NCBI RefSeq assembly: GCF_011075055.1
Contig: NC_058153.1
Span: 9,114,001-9,178,000, forward strand
Length of the DNA: 64,000 nucleotides
Reading direction: 5' to 3'
Source of the DNA: Mangifera indica
Taxonomy: Eukaryota; Streptophyta; Magnoliopsida; Sapindales; Anacardiaceae
Positions 11,829 to 23,649 of this stretch are shown here, in pieces. The notes under the pieces were generated by a model. The model searched no databases. It had not been told where the DNA came from and saw only the letters and a program-made list of their open reading frames with translations. The position numbers and the translations under genes were made by a program. Position 1 is the first letter of the stretch. Each line of letters starts with the position of its first letter.

Positions 11829-11842
11829 TGTATCAGAGTGTG
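11829..11842 (+). promoter_or_regulatory. Primer-binding site of Tekay I (tRNA-Met type)
   Basis: TTGTATCAGAGTGT lies five bases after the LTR end. Plant Ty3 and copia elements normally have TGGTATCAGAGC here, complementary to the 3' end of initiator tRNA-Met. Two bases differ, so priming efficiency would be reduced even if transcripts were made. Confidence 0.75.
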
Positions 11843-12056
11843 ATTTTGGGTGCTTAAAGATGCATATAGTATAATATGTTGTAATATAATATAATATAAT
11901 ATTTATATATAGTTTTGCATTCTGGTATTGCACAAGTGCCCCTCATGTCTCTTAGATTAGCTCCTGAGAATCGACTGAAGTAAGTTGTTTTCTTTGCTTG
12001 TGTTCAAATAATAGAATGATAGAATCCTTATATAGTTACACTTATGCAGTTATTAG

Positions 12057-13271
12057 ATAAAGAGTACCACAAGACAAGGACAGGGTCATGGAAGAGGTAT
12101 TCAGAGAGAGACGGGAGAACCATCTAACCCTACCTCGTCAAGTGGTTCAGGATTTGGGTAAGCATAAATTAGAGATATAGTTTACCAAGTGTTGACCGAG
12201 AGTCAAGATAGACCCATACCTGAAAATATAGTCAGGGATGCCATTTGAGATAAAATTAGAAGTGAGATTCGTGAGGAGGTCATAGAAGAAATCAGAAATG
12301 AAATGAGGAATGAGGGAAAAGAAGAAGTTAAAGCTTAAAGGCGGCTTGAGCCCATTTATTCCTTACCTAGTCAACATACCCCTCCTGAATTTAAAGGTAC
12401 TAAAGATCCTTTAATGGCTAATGAGTGGATCAAACAGGTGGAAAGTACCATGGATTTGTTTCCTATGATCGATAGAGAAAAAGTTCGATATGCTAGTTTC
12501 TTGATGAGGGGAGAGGCCTGCGTATGGTGGGACCCAGTTAAAGAAACTAGAAATATAGATCTGATGACCTAACAAGACTTTAGAAGGGCATTTGAGGCCT
12601 AATACAGAATAAATAATGTGGTAGCAATCAAACTTCAGGAGTTCATTTCTTTACAGCAAGGGGAGGGTTCAGTAAAGGATTATTCTACCCGTTTTGATGT
12701 CCTATCTAGTTTTGCTTTAGGTATGGTAAGTACACCTAGTCTCTGACTAGATAGATTTCTTCAGGGCTTTAGATCGGAGATAGCCTTGCATATGCTAGCT
12801 GGACCACAACCTCCTCAAACTTATGTAGAGGCATTGGAGAGAGCATTAAGGTTGGAGGCATATGTTAATAAGCTACCCAGGAATACACCCTTCATGACAA
12901 CACCTCCATCAATAACAGCACCTTAAATAGTGATACCAAATCGGTCAGCTCTACCTGCTTCATTGACTGTTTCAGCACCTATTACAACATCAGAGGGTAG
13001 TTCAATTAGCTCCAGTTTCATAAACAACAGAGGAAAAAGAAAATTCCAGTCAAAAGTAGAAAAGGTAGGAAGAGTGACAAGAAGCTTAAAAAAGAAAATA
13101 TTCCCTAGTGTTAGATTTGTGGGAGACGTCATAATGGGGAATGTTGGTACCAGCAGAACTAGGTGATTTGTTACAGATTCTGACAGCTAGGGCATATAGC
13201 AAAGGATTGTTAAAGTACCAAGGTGCCAGTTCCGATACAACCACAGAAAATCCTGATTCCGCCAGTGCAAC
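12057..13271 (+). pseudogene. Tekay I gag, copy 1
   Basis: Retrotransposon capsid protein remnant. The start codon is ATA at 12057-12059 where copies 2 and 3 have ATG. The capsid core reads EWIKQVESTMDLFPM and FLMRGEACVWWDPV (12420-12540), then the QQGEGSVKDYSTRFDVLSS segment (12655-12710). Two CCHC-like knuckles follow near 13100-13200, the first CGRRHNGECW. Several TAA/TAG stops interrupt it. It leads into copy 2 rather than into pol. Confidence 0.85.
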
Positions 13272-13395
13272 CAAGTGTCCTTCATGTCTCATAGATCAAC
13301 TCTTGAGAATCGATTGCGGTAAGTTGTTTTCTTTACCTATATTCAAATAATAGAATGATAAAATCCTTATATAGTTACACTTATGTAGTTATTAG

Positions 13396-14613
13396 ATGAA
13401 GAGTACCACAAAACGAGGACATGGTTGTGGAAGAAGTATTCAGGAGAGACGAAAGAACCGTTTAACCCTACCTCGTCAAGTGGTTCAGGATTTAAGCTAG
13501 TAGAAATCAGAGATATAGTCCATCAGGTGTTGACCGAGAGTCAAGATAGACCCACACCTAAAAATATAGCCAAAAATGCCATTCGAGATGAGATTAAAAG
13601 TGAGATTCGTGAGGAGGTCATAGAAGAAATTAGAAATGAAATGAGGAATGAGGGAAAAGAAGAAGTTAAAGCTTAAAGGCGGCTTGAGCCCATTTATTCC
13701 TTACCTAATCAGTATACCCCTTTTGAATTTAAAGGTACTAAAGATCTTTTGGTGGCTGATAAGTGGATCAAATAGGTGGAAAGTACCATGGATTTGTTTC
13801 CTATGATCAATAGAGAAAAAGTTCGATATGTTTGTTTCTTGATGAGGGGAGAAGACCGCGTATGGTGGGACCTAGTTAAAGAAACCAAAAATATGGATCT
13901 GATGACCTGACAGGACTTCAGAAGGGCATTTGAGGCGCAATACAGAGTAACTAATATGGTAGGAATCAAAGTTTAGGAGTTCATTTCTTTGCAGCAAGGG
14001 GAGGGTTCAGTCAAGGATTATTCTACCCGTTTTGACGTCCTATCTAGTTTTACTCCAAGTATGGTAAGTATACCTAGTCTTCGACTAAATAGATTTCTTC
14101 AGGGCCTTAGACCGAAGATAGCCTTGCATATGCTAGCTGGACCACAACCTCATCAAACTTATGAAGAGGCATTGGAGAGAGCATTGAGGTTGGAGGCATA
14201 TGTTAATAAGCTACCCAGGAATGCACCCTTCATGACAACACCCCTATCAGTAACAACCCCCTAAACAGCAATGCCAAGTCGATCAGCTCTACCTGCTTCA
14301 TTGACTGTTTCAGCACCTGTTACAACATCAGAGGGTAGTTCAATTAGCTCCAGTTTCATAAACAACAGGGGAAAAAGAAAATTTCAGTCAAAAGTAAGTA
14401 GAAAAGGCGGGAAGAGTGACAAGAAGCCTAGAAAATAAAATATTCCCTAGTGTCAGATTTGTGGGAGACATCATAGTGATAAATATTGGTACCAGTAGAA
14501 ATAGGTGATTCGTTATAGATGCTGACAACTAGGGCATATAGCAAATGATTGTCAAAGTACCAAGATGCTAATCCCGATACAACCACAGCAAATCCTGATT
14601 TCGCTAGTACAAC
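13396..14613 (+). pseudogene. Tekay I gag, copy 2
   Basis: Second tandem copy with an intact ATG at 13396. The longest open piece is 13425-13676 (acidic/basic helical N-terminal region with IRDEIKSEIREEVIEEIRNE), then the capsid core (13740-13990) and 13989-14264 (QQGEGSVKDYSTRFDVL to the LRLEAYVNKLPRNAPF segment). The zinc-knuckle region follows to about 14560. Stops at several TAA/TAG codons break it, and it is followed by copy 3. Confidence 0.85.
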
Positions 14614-14737
14614 CAAGTGCCCCTCATATCTTGTAGATCAGCTCCTAAGAATTAACTGTAGTAAGTTGTTTTCTTTGTCGGTATTCAAATAATAGAATGA
14701 TAAAATCCTTATATAGTTACACTTATGTAGTTATTAG

Positions 14738-15990
14738 ATGAAGAGTACTATAAGACGAGGACAAGGTTGTAGAAGAGGTATTCAGAGAGAGACGAGAGAA
14801 CTGTCTAACCCTACCTCGTCAAGTGGTTCAGGATTTAGGCTAGTAGAAATCAGAGATATAGTCCATCAGGTGTTGACCGAGAGTCAAGATAGACCCACAC
14901 CTGAAAATATAGCTAGAGATGTCATTCGAGATGAGATTAGAAGTGAGATTCGTGAGGTCATAGAAGAAATCAGAAATGAAATGAGGAATGAGGGAAAAAG
15001 AGAAGTTAAAGCTCAAAAGCGGCTTGAGCCCATTTATTCCTTACCTAATCAGCATACCCCTCTTAAATTTAAAGGTACTAAAGATCCTTTGGTGGCTGAT
15101 GAATGGATCAAACAAGTAGAAAGTACCATAGATTTGTTTTTTATGACCGATAGAGAAAAAGTTTGATATGTCAGTTTCTTGATGAGGGGAGAGGCCTGCG
15201 TATGGTGGGACCTAGTTAAAAAAACTAGAAATATGGATCTAATGACCTGGCAGGACTTCAGAATGGCATTTGAGGCCCAATACAGAATAACTAATATGGT
15301 AGCAATCAAACTTCAGGAGTTCATTTCTTTGTAGTAAGGGGAGGGTTCAGTAAAAGATTATTCTATCCGTTTTGATGTCCTATCTAGTTTTGCTCTAGGT
15401 ATGGTGAGTACACCCAGTCTCCAGTTGGACAAATTTCTTTAGAGCCTTAGACCAGAGATAGCCTTACATATGCTAGCTGGACCACAACCTCCTCAAACTT
15501 ATGAAGAGGCATTAGACAGAGCATTGAGGTTTGAGGCATATGTTAATAAGCTACCTAGGAATGCACCCTCCATGACAACACCTCTATTAGTAACAACACC
15601 TCAAATAGTGATGCTGAGCTGGTCAGCTCTACCTGCTTCATTGACTGTTTCAACACCTGTTATAACATCAGGGGGTAGTTCAATTAGCTCTAGTTTCATA
15701 AACAACAAGGGAAAAAAAATTCTAGTCAAAAGCAAGTAGAAAAGGTAAAAAGAGTGACAAAAAGCCTGAAAAAAAAAATATTCCCTAATGTTAGATTTGT
15801 GGGAGACGTCATAGTGGGAAATGTTGGCACCGGTAGAAATAGATTATTTGTTATAGATGCTGACAGCTAGGGCATATAGCAAAGGATTGCTAGAATATCA
15901 AAGTGTCAGCCTAATACAACCATAGCAAATCCTGATTCTGCTAGTACAACCAGAGAGAGGTACTAATGCACAGGTCTATACAGCTACTCA
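14738..15990 (+). pseudogene. Tekay I gag, copy 3 (the one joined to pol)
   Basis: The third copy has the best N-terminal half. It is open from ATG 14738 to 15166 (142 codons), ending in VADEWIKQVESTIDLFFMTDREKV with a TGA where the family has Arg. The capsid core and EALDRALRFEAYVNKLPRNAP follow (15470-15600), then the knuckle region (15780-15880). It continues without another leader into the protease, so this copy occupies the original gag position. Confidence 0.88.
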
Positions 15991-15997
15991 TAGTCAG

Positions 15998-16396
15998 GTG
16001 GAAGGTAGTCCATCTGTTGTTACTGGTCAGCTCTTATTCCACTTTGTTTCCTTGTATACATTGATTGATTCAGGAGCTATACACTCTTTTATTGCATCAG
16101 AGGTTATTGAAAGGGTAGGTTTAATGCTTGTTAGATCTACCCATTCCATTAGAGTTGAGATGTCGGATGGTAAAAGTGTGATTACTGATAAGATGTTAAG
16201 AGACCAGAGGGTAGTGATTCATGGGAGAGAGTTAAAGGTGGACTTGATTGTCTTTGATATACCTAATTTTGATGTTATCTTGGGCATAGATTTCTTAGAA
16301 AGATATAGAGTCGAGATTGATTGGAGAAAGAAAAAGCCCGAGTCTAACTTGACAATAAGGATCACTTCAGTTTCGGAGAGGGTCATCAGCCTAGTA
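15998..16396 (+). pseudogene. Tekay I aspartic protease domain
   Basis: A 133-codon open frame with the retropepsin active-site motif LIDSGAIHSF (16060-16089) and a second conserved block FDVILGIDFLERYRVEIDW (16269-16325). The family protease cuts the Gag-Pol polyprotein. This domain has no internal stop, but it lies in a polyprotein broken upstream and downstream. The usual DSGATHSF reads DSGAIHSF, a Thr-to-Ile change next to the catalytic Asp. Confidence 0.85.
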
Positions 16397-17350
16397 TGAC
16401 GATCAGTAGTGTAAAAGCACAAAAATTGTTGAAAAAGAGGTGTACGAGATATTTAGCTCATGTGGTACATGAGCGTGATATTCAAAGATTGGGTGTTCAG
16501 GATGTCCCAATAGTACGAGATTTTCTAGATGTTTTTTCTAATGAGCTACCAGGTTTACCTCTAGAGAGAGAGTTGGAGTTTAGTATAGAGTTAGAACCTG
16601 GCTCAGCCCCAATTTCAAAGGCCTCTTGCTAGATGGCTCAAACTGAATTACAAGAATTAAAGAAACAATTGCAAGAACTTTTAGATAAGGGTTTTATTAG
16701 ACCCAACCACTCTCATTAGGGAGCACCCATACAATTTGTCAAAAAGAAAGATGGTTCGCTTTGTATGTGCATAGATTACAGAGAGTTAAATAAAATGATA
16801 GTGAAGAATAAATACTCGTTACCTCGAATTGATGATTTATTTGATCAATTGAAGGGAGCTTCTATGTTCTCCAAAATTGACTTGAGGTCGGGTTATCACC
16901 AGGTGAGGATTACAAAGTAAGATATTTCAAAGACAACTTTTCAAACCCACTACGGACACTACGAGTTTGTGGTAATGCCCTTTGGATTGACTAATGCCCC
17001 AACAATCTTTATGGATTTAATGAATCGAGTATTTCATGATTGCCTTGACAAATTTCTAATGGTGTTTATTGATGATATCTTGATATACTCCAGATCAGAA
17101 GAAGAACATACTAAACACTTGAGATTTGTGTTACAAAGATTAAAAGAAAAGAAATTGTATGCCAAATTCTCTAAGTGTGAATTCTAGTTAGATCGAGTAG
17201 TATTTTTGGGACATGCGGTTACTAAGAAAGGTATAGTTGTAGACCCTAGTAAAGTGGAAACAATACTTGAATTGGTGAGGCTAAAGACGGTGAAAGAGAT
17301 CATAAGCTTTTTAGGGCTAGCCGACTATTATAGGAGATTTGTATAAGGTT
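16396..17350 (+). pseudogene. Tekay I reverse transcriptase domain
   Basis: The linker 16396-16632 (VKAQKLLKKRC...FSIELEPGSAPISKA) leads into the Ty3 [21 protein letters not shown] is near 16740-16800, [15 protein letters not shown] near 16870-16910, [13 protein letters not shown] at 16972-17010, the catalytic [10 protein letters not shown] at 17063-17094 and KFSKCEF at 17164-17184. In-frame stops lie at 16630, 16717, 16918, 17185 and 17344. Most sit where one transition from a Trp or Gln codon explains them. Catalytic residues are present, but the frame is dead. Confidence 0.88.
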
Positions 17351-17358
17351 TTGCCCAA

Positions 17359-17850
17359 TTGGCCAAGCCACTTACAGCTCTTACTAGACAAGGAACTCCT
17401 TTTCTATGGACTGATGCTTGTAAAAAGAGTTTCCAAGAGCTAAAAAGGCAGTTGACTATAGCTCCTATTTTAGTATTACCAGAGGAGGGTGTAGATTATG
17501 ATATTTATTGCGATGCCTCGCATAATGGCTTGGGAGTCATGCTGATGCAGAGGGGTAAGGTAATAGCGTATACCTCTCGGTAGTTAAAAAATTATGAAAC
17601 ACGCTATCCTACCCATGATTTAAAGTTAGTGGCAGTGGTTTTTGCTTTAAAAATTTGGAGGCATTATTTATATGGAGTTAAATATAATATCTATACTGGC
17701 CATAAAAGTCTAAAATATTTTTTCACTCAGAAAAACTTGAATATGTAACAAAGAAGATGGTTGGACCTAGTTAAAGATTATGAATGTGATATTAAATATC
17801 AGCCAGGTAAAGCAAATGTGGTAGTTAATGCCTTGAGTAGAAAGATTGTT
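17359..17850 (+). pseudogene. Tekay I RNase H domain
   Basis: Begins with the AKPLTALTRQGTPFLWTDAC connection (17359-17415). The RNase H motifs YDIYCDASHNGLGVMLMQ (17500-17550), an [25 protein letters not shown] block (17600-17670) and IKYQPGKANVVVNALSRK (17790-17845) follow. The family enzyme removes RNA from the RNA-DNA hybrid. Stops at 17581 (in place of Gln) and near 17745 break it. In family alignments the last block usually has D..S, and here NVVVNALS has Asn at the catalytic Asp position. Confidence 0.83.
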
Positions 17851-17877
17851 ATAGCTCATCTCACCACCTAGATAAAG

Positions 17878-19375
17878 TTACAAGAAAAGTTTCAAAGAGG
17901 ACAGATTGAGGTGATAGGGAGTCAGGTGGCCAGATTGGAAATTCAACCTAATCTTCTCAATGAAATAAAAGAGAAACAAGTAGAAGATTGGTGGTGCCAA
18001 AAAATAAGTCAACAGATATGTGAAGGGAAAACAACTGAGTTTCAAATTATTGATGGCATGCTCAAGTTTAGAAACAGGGTATGTATTCCCCAAGATTTGG
18101 AATTGAGAAAGAAAATCATAAGTGAAGCATATGATACACTTTACACTGCCCACCTTGGGGCAGTAAAGATGTATCAAGATTTAAAGAAAACTTATTGGTG
18201 GATAAGTATGAAGAAAAATATTAGTGACTATATAGCCAAGTGCTTGGTATGTCAACAGGTTAAAGCCGAGCATCAAAGACCTTTGGGTTTGTTTCACCCA
18301 CTTAGTATTCCTGAATGGAAGTGGGAAGATATTTCAATGGATTTCATCATTAGCCTATATCAAGTACAAACAGGTTATAATGCACTATGGGTGATTGTAG
18401 ATAGATTGACTAAATCAACACATTTTATTCCAATGAAAGATAGTTTTGCTTTAGATCAACTGGCCCAGATTTATGTACGGGAGATTGTAAGATTACATGG
18501 CATACCCAAAACTATTGTGTCGGATAGAAACCCCCTGATTTGTTTAAGCTTTTTGGGGTAGTTTACAAAGAGCATTGGGTACTAGACTGACATTTCGCAC
18601 AACATATCATCCTCAAACAGATGGCCAGACAGAAAGAGTGAATCAAATACTAGAGGATATGTTGAGGGTCTGTTGTTTATATTACAAAATGACCTGGCAT
18701 GAGATGATTCCATTGATAGAATTTGAAAACAATAATAGCTATCAATCAACCATTAAAATGGCACCATATAAGGCTCTTTATTGAAGAAAGTGTAGATCCC
18801 CATTACATTGGGATGACATAAGAGAGTGAGATAATTTGAGTCAAGTTCTTGGGCCTGAGTTAACCCAGAGGATGGTGGAAGATATAAAGACTATTAAGAC
18901 TAGATTGAAGCAAGCTCAAGACAGACAAAAAAGTTATACAGATTTGAAAAGGAAAGAAGTAGAGTTTTAACCGGGTAATAAAGTTTTTGTGAAAGTAGCC
19001 CCTTACAAGCACGTGATGAGATTTGGAAGAAAAGGGAAACTTGCTCCAAGATTTATTAGCCCATTTGAAATTTTAGAAAGAGTGGGCAAGGTGGCTTATA
19101 GACTTGCACTTCCACCTAGTATGGATCGAGTTCATAATGTATTTCATATTTCTTTATTGAGAAAGTACATTAATGATCCTTCATATGTATTGAAATCAGA
19201 TGATGTGAAATTAAAAGAAGATTTAGCTTATGAGGAACAACCGGTGCAGATACTAGATAGAAAAATAAAAGAGCTCCGAAATAAGACAATTTCATTAGTG
19301 AAAGTATTATGGAAGAATCTTAAGATGAAAGAAGCCACATAGGAGCTTGAGCAACAAATAAGAAAGAGATTTCCC
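17878..19375 (+). pseudogene. Tekay I integrase with C-terminal chromodomain
   Basis: The longest open piece of the element (17911-18561, 216 codons) carries the H2C2 zinc region (HLGAVKMYQDLK...CLVCQQVKAEH) and the core with WEDISMDFI and VIVDRLTKSTHF. The frame shifts within a run of C at about 18530. The core resumes at 18575 (RLTFRTTYHPQTDGQTERVN), covering the third acidic catalytic region. 18989-19342 holds the KVAYRLALP...[13 protein letters not shown] segment and a chromodomain-like end ([29 protein letters not shown]). Further stops lie at 18968 and 19340. Confidence 0.87.
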
Positions 19376-19436
19376 AACAAATAAGAAAGAGATTTTCCAA
19401 CCTATTTGTTTAAATTTCGAGGGAGAAATTCTTTTA

Positions 19437-19449
19437 AGAAGGGAAGAAA
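19437..19449 (+). promoter_or_regulatory. Polypurine tract of Tekay I
   Basis: AAGAAGGGAAGAA-type purine run directly before the 3' LTR start TGTAACACCC at 19450. In the family it primes plus-strand DNA synthesis. Its position supports the LTR boundary. Confidence 0.7.
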
Positions 19450-21375
19450 TGTAACACCCAAATTCAAGTATGCTAGTAAACTCTACTTCTAAAATGACCT
19501 CTAAAGTTGATTTTATAACTTGTTGTTTAAAGAAATTGTAAAAGAATTATAAAAAACTACTAAATGAGCAATAATTTTCAAAGGGGGTAAAATGGTCATT
19601 TTAGAAGGATTTAAGAGACAAAGTGGGAATATAAATTGAATGGCACACTTGAAATTATATAATGGTGCTAAGGGTTTTTGATAATTGGTTAAGGATAAAA
19701 TAGTTATTTTTGGAAAATGTTAAGGGTAAATTAGTCCAAAAAGCTTATAAAACCAACCAACTATTCATTTTCTTCTTCCTTAGCCAAGAATCTCCGTAGT
19801 TTTAATTAAAGTTTTTCCTTCAACCAAAATTCATCAAAAAACCTAGCTAAACCACCTAATTTCCAAAGCTTCCAGTTATAAAAAGTGTAGATTTATCAAT
19901 TCTGATAAGTTCTAAGGTAAAAAGTTTAATTTTTAAGAGATGTCAAGTTTAGAGTTTTGATGGATGATTATGTTTTGGTTGATTAAGGTTGCTAGAAAGA
20001 AGGAAAGGAGGATAGACTTAAATCACCTAATTAGCAAAGAAAATGTAAAAATTTCATACTTTACATACTTAAAGTAATTTGAGTTAAGTTATTGAAATAA
20101 CTTTTACTTGTATAAGTGTGTAAGGTATTAGAATTAAAGTGATTTATGCTTAAAAGGATTAAAAAATTTATTTGGATTCATGATGTAATTTTTGGCCATA
20201 AGGGTATTTTAAACATTTCATATTCCTAGGCTTAACTTTGTGGATTCTGTGTATTGAATATATGAGAAATGATAAATTGATGAAAGAATTTGCATTAAGG
20301 GTAAGCATGTAATTTTATCCGTAAGATTAATTTTTGTTTAATTATGTGTATGATATGTGGAATAACCCTTATATCTATAAGGGCAAAAATGTCATATATA
20401 GGTTAATTTTGCTTAATTATGTGCATGATATGTGTAAAAAACCATTATAATAAATATGTATATTCATATGAAACACATGAGATATATGTAAATGCATAAG
20501 AAAATAATCTGATGCTCGATGAGGCTTAAAAAAATAAGGAAAAACAATAAATAGGCATATTTCATGTTATGGTTATACATATATACATGAAGAATCATAA
20601 CATATGCATGATTTCAGAAAAATAAAGATGGAGGAAAAACATTTTCTAAGTTATGCATGTTTTCAAAAAATGGAAAACAAATGTTTTGGTTTTATAATGA
20701 CTCATATGATATAGAAAAGTAGAAAACATACTTAAAACCTTTACACGCGAGCTTTACTGTGTGGACAACAAAGAAAAAAAAAGTCAATTATACTATATGG
20801 ATAGTAAAGAAAAAAAAAGAGAAATATACGTTTAAGAGAGGGGTGTAGCTTGTATGGTGACTACGAGTACTATTTTATATAGTCTAGAGCGGTCAATGAA
20901 AATGTTTGACAAACAAAAAAACAAAAGAAAAAATTAGCAAATATTTTATGAAAGTCATTTGCATTAGAATTATGTATGCAAGTCTATGTGGCTGATAAAA
21001 AGTTTAGAAAGATGTACGATTAGAAAATTGAAAAATCATGGCATTCATACATGCATAAATCATAACGAGTAAATCATATTTGTATAGTAAGAAAATGAAT
21101 GAATGTGTGAATGAAGATAATTATGATATGTGTTTAATACGTGTTCCGTGTTAACTATTTTGTATGTGAATAGCCCAAACAGGCTGAGTATGAAAGATAT
21201 TAGTACTAGTATGAAATGTTTTGAGTATGATTTTCTTATTGAGCAATGGTTGTTCACTCCATTTAATTTAATATTTTACAAGTAAAGAGTTACAGCAAAG
21301 GTTCCCAAAAAGCACTAGTGAGACATGAGGCTGAGGGAGGAAGACACCATATTTTTGTTGACTTATATATTTTGA

Positions 21376-21439
<64 letters not shown>

Positions 21440-21784
21440 ATATAGATATTGGTAGATATGTATACATTTTGTTTCCTATATGTATATATGTGATTGTGTA
21501 TATATATACATATCTATATATATATATATATATGGCTAGTTATTGAAATTGGTTATAAAGTTTCTGTGGGTGCTAATTTTTATGATGGTTACTATTAAGT
21601 ATGTATTTTATTAATTGTGATTATGTTGATAAAAATTCAGTTGATTGATAGGACTGGTTTGTGTGAATTGCTAATTAGGAGTGATACAAGGCATAGTTAA
21701 AAAACAAAAATTCCTCGGGCCCTCAAAAATAGGAGAACTCTTGCCGTTTTTCTATAACACACCTATTGGTTAGGAGAGGTTACA
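19450..21784 (+). repeat. 3' LTR of Tekay I
   Basis: A 2335-bp LTR with ends TGTAACACCC...GGAGAGGTTACA. A TATA-like gcttataaa lies at 19743-19751, a donor-like TCTAAGGTAA at 19911-19920, a two-copy ~37-bp minisatellite near 20750-20815 and a long (TA)n tract at about 21383-21437. It is uninterrupted and is the reference for the other two copies of this LTR family. It is followed by unrelated sequence (gataatttct). Confidence 0.9.
21383..21437. repeat. (TA)n microsatellite in the 3' LTR
   Basis: About 27 dinucleotides. Shorter (TA)n tracts occupy the same LTR region in the other copies, so its length varies between copies. Confidence 0.9.
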
Positions 21785-22060
21785 GATAATTTCTAAAATT
21801 ATCGTGAAACAACTCCTTATCCAAAATTCAAACACATTGATTATGCACGGACATGTAGACCACCATACACAGGTGTGCATGGCTCTAATACTTAGCCAAA
21901 TTTCTTGAATCACATGAGAAAAGACCATTTTTCCCTTGTCACAAAATACACGAGCATATGACCTACCCACATAGCCATGCATCACAATTTCCACACATAT
22001 GTTTAATCAAATAAGCATAAATGAAAGCAAGCAAAGTCAAAAGACTAAAATACCTTTAGC
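21785..22060. other. Flank between Tekay I and repeat R1, unassigned
   Basis: About 275 bp without a coding frame I trust or a repeat I recognise. A 74-codon minus-strand frame (21770-21994) starts inside this segment and ends in the LTR, has no recognised motif and is probably chance. Confidence 0.4.
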
Positions 22061-23370
22061 TATACTTGTGGATGTTATGAAATTGTTTCCTACATATGTG
22101 ATATTAGTTGGCCAATAACATCATATAGTGGATGTACTTAATGCCTTCATTAAATATTATAAGATGATATTAATACAAGTGATAATGATAGTCATATCAC
22201 TTAGGCATTAGAATGGATTAATAATTATTGAACTATTTTTCAAACGTGACCAATTATAATAAGTCATATAATCATGATAATTTAGTCATTAACTTATAAT
22301 ATGACTGTACTAGTGTACGAAATAATTCTTTGACCTAAAACATCATGATGAAATCTGATATGGATACATATGATTCATATAATATATAAATACATAGCCA
22401 ATCATGTTTCGTACAATAACATCAAGTTGGTCATACATTGTTCATATACAAATATGCATGATGATCAAGAGGGGATTTGTTGACTCAAAGTTATTAGATT
22501 TGGAGTACTCGCTGACCCAGGAATTATCCGGTTTCGAGCTCTTGCATGAACATTGATAAATATTGAAAATAAATACTCTAGCTAGAATACAATGTAAGTC
22601 ATATAAAGGATGTTCGTGATGATACGATTTGTAGAATATCGAGATTAAGGATTGACGAACTATGAACTTAGACTTGATCAAAATTTGATAAAGGAAAGAT
22701 CTTGCCTAATAGAACGTATGATCAGAAATTAGGTTCAATGGAGTGTGTTTCATCAAGGTTAAGAGATTATGACATTGCTAGATGTTTTCATAGTTATTGA
22801 GTTTCTGGACATATATTTCAGATCATTTGAAAATGGCTCATGGCTATGTCATGGTAAATTTAAAAGGTTATACTAATAAATCAAACATTTTAGAGAGAAA
22901 GAATTGATTATCTAAGGTTGGCTAGCACCTTCCGAAGGGTAATGAAGGTATGGACGTGAAAGTGGCATTTTAAAGGTTAAGATGTTCATGAGATCAAATT
23001 AGGGTGACTAATATATTTATAAGATATACATGCATGACTATTATGCAAATAGAGAACTTTGCAATGTGCTATTCAAGAATCAAGAATTTGCTAATTAAGT
23101 CCACCAATATGAAAAGACAAAGTTAGTTCAAATTTTCATACTTGAGGTCATTTTGCTAAAATCATTTCTCTCACCTCACTTCTCTCTCTAAGTCTCAACT
23201 TAGAGCAATTAGGCTTGGTTTGGTGCAATTTTTTAGAGGCTTTGCATGTGGGAAGCTTCACTCCATCATCTCCAAAAAGAAAGTTGCTTAGAGAAGGTAA
23301 AAACTCAAACCATTCTTTCATTTATTTGAATGCCATTTATTGTTGATATCACCATGCATGCATGTTCATT
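22060..23370 (+). repeat. Dispersed repeat R, copy 1
   Basis: Shares a long colinear stretch with 50640-52070. Shared blocks include GGATTAATAATTATTGAACT (cf. GGATTAATAGTTAGAGAACT), the ATAAAGGATGTTCGTGATGA-like block, and 'attgattatctaaggttggctagcacattc'-like sequence near 22905. It ends with a CT-rich leader, a 'ggtttggtg...gcttcactccatcatc' block and AGAAGGTAAAAA at about 23290. No coding domain is visible. It resembles a retrotransposon LTR or a large non-autonomous element, but I cannot name the family. Confidence 0.65.
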
Positions 23371-23649
23371 TCCATCATCATCTTCAACTTTGTTTTACAA
23401 AGGCACGTCATACCAGTAGTGTTGATATATTAGTATATGAAATATTACTCAAAAGGAATACAAAGAGTCAAAGGATAAGGTTTCAAAGTTATAAAAAAAA
23501 AAAAATTAAAGGGTGCACGAAATATAAGTTTAAGGGTGAAATCCTATGAAAAGTAGAGAAAACTAATTATTACAACATAACAATCATTTTATTTAAAAAA
23601 TTAACAAATAAAATGTAATATGATTTGCTTTATCATTAAACAGTAATTT

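Larger units (their letters stand above)
11933..15952 (+). repeat. Tandem triplication of the leader-plus-gag segment (3 x ~1.34 kb)
   Basis: Three head-to-tail units start at 11933, 13272 and 14614 (periods 1339 and 1342 bp). Each begins with a variant of CAAGTGCCCCTCAT, continues through a GTAAGTTGTTTTCTTT leader and a gag start at 12057, 13396 or 14738, and ends in the same AACCACAGCAAATCCTGATT-like gag tail. Only the third unit runs on into the protease. The join is made at a short CAAGTG/CCAGAG-like similarity, suggesting unequal exchange or template switching. Confidence 0.9.
7356..21784 (+). mobile_element. Tekay/Del-type Ty3 chromovirus with nested solo LTR and triplicated gag (Tekay I)
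   Basis: The element reads 5' LTR (7356-11824, split by 8021-10294), primer-binding site (about 11829-11842), gag x3 (11933-15952), protease, RT, RNase H, integrase with chromodomain (15998-19380), polypurine tract (19437-19449) and 3' LTR (19450-21784). Domain order PR-RT-RH-INT-chromodomain defines the chromoviruses. The long LTR and integrase wording (KAEHQRPLGLFHPLSIPEWKW) point to the Tekay/Del lineage. Every coding region carries stops, so it cannot make its own proteins. The first ~115 bp of the 5' LTR are missing at the LINE junction, so no flanking target duplication can be seen. Confidence 0.9.

Noticed and set aside
21770..21994. A 74-codon minus-strand frame next to the 3' LTR
   Set aside because: It crosses the LTR boundary at 21784, has no motif and no sign of conservation.
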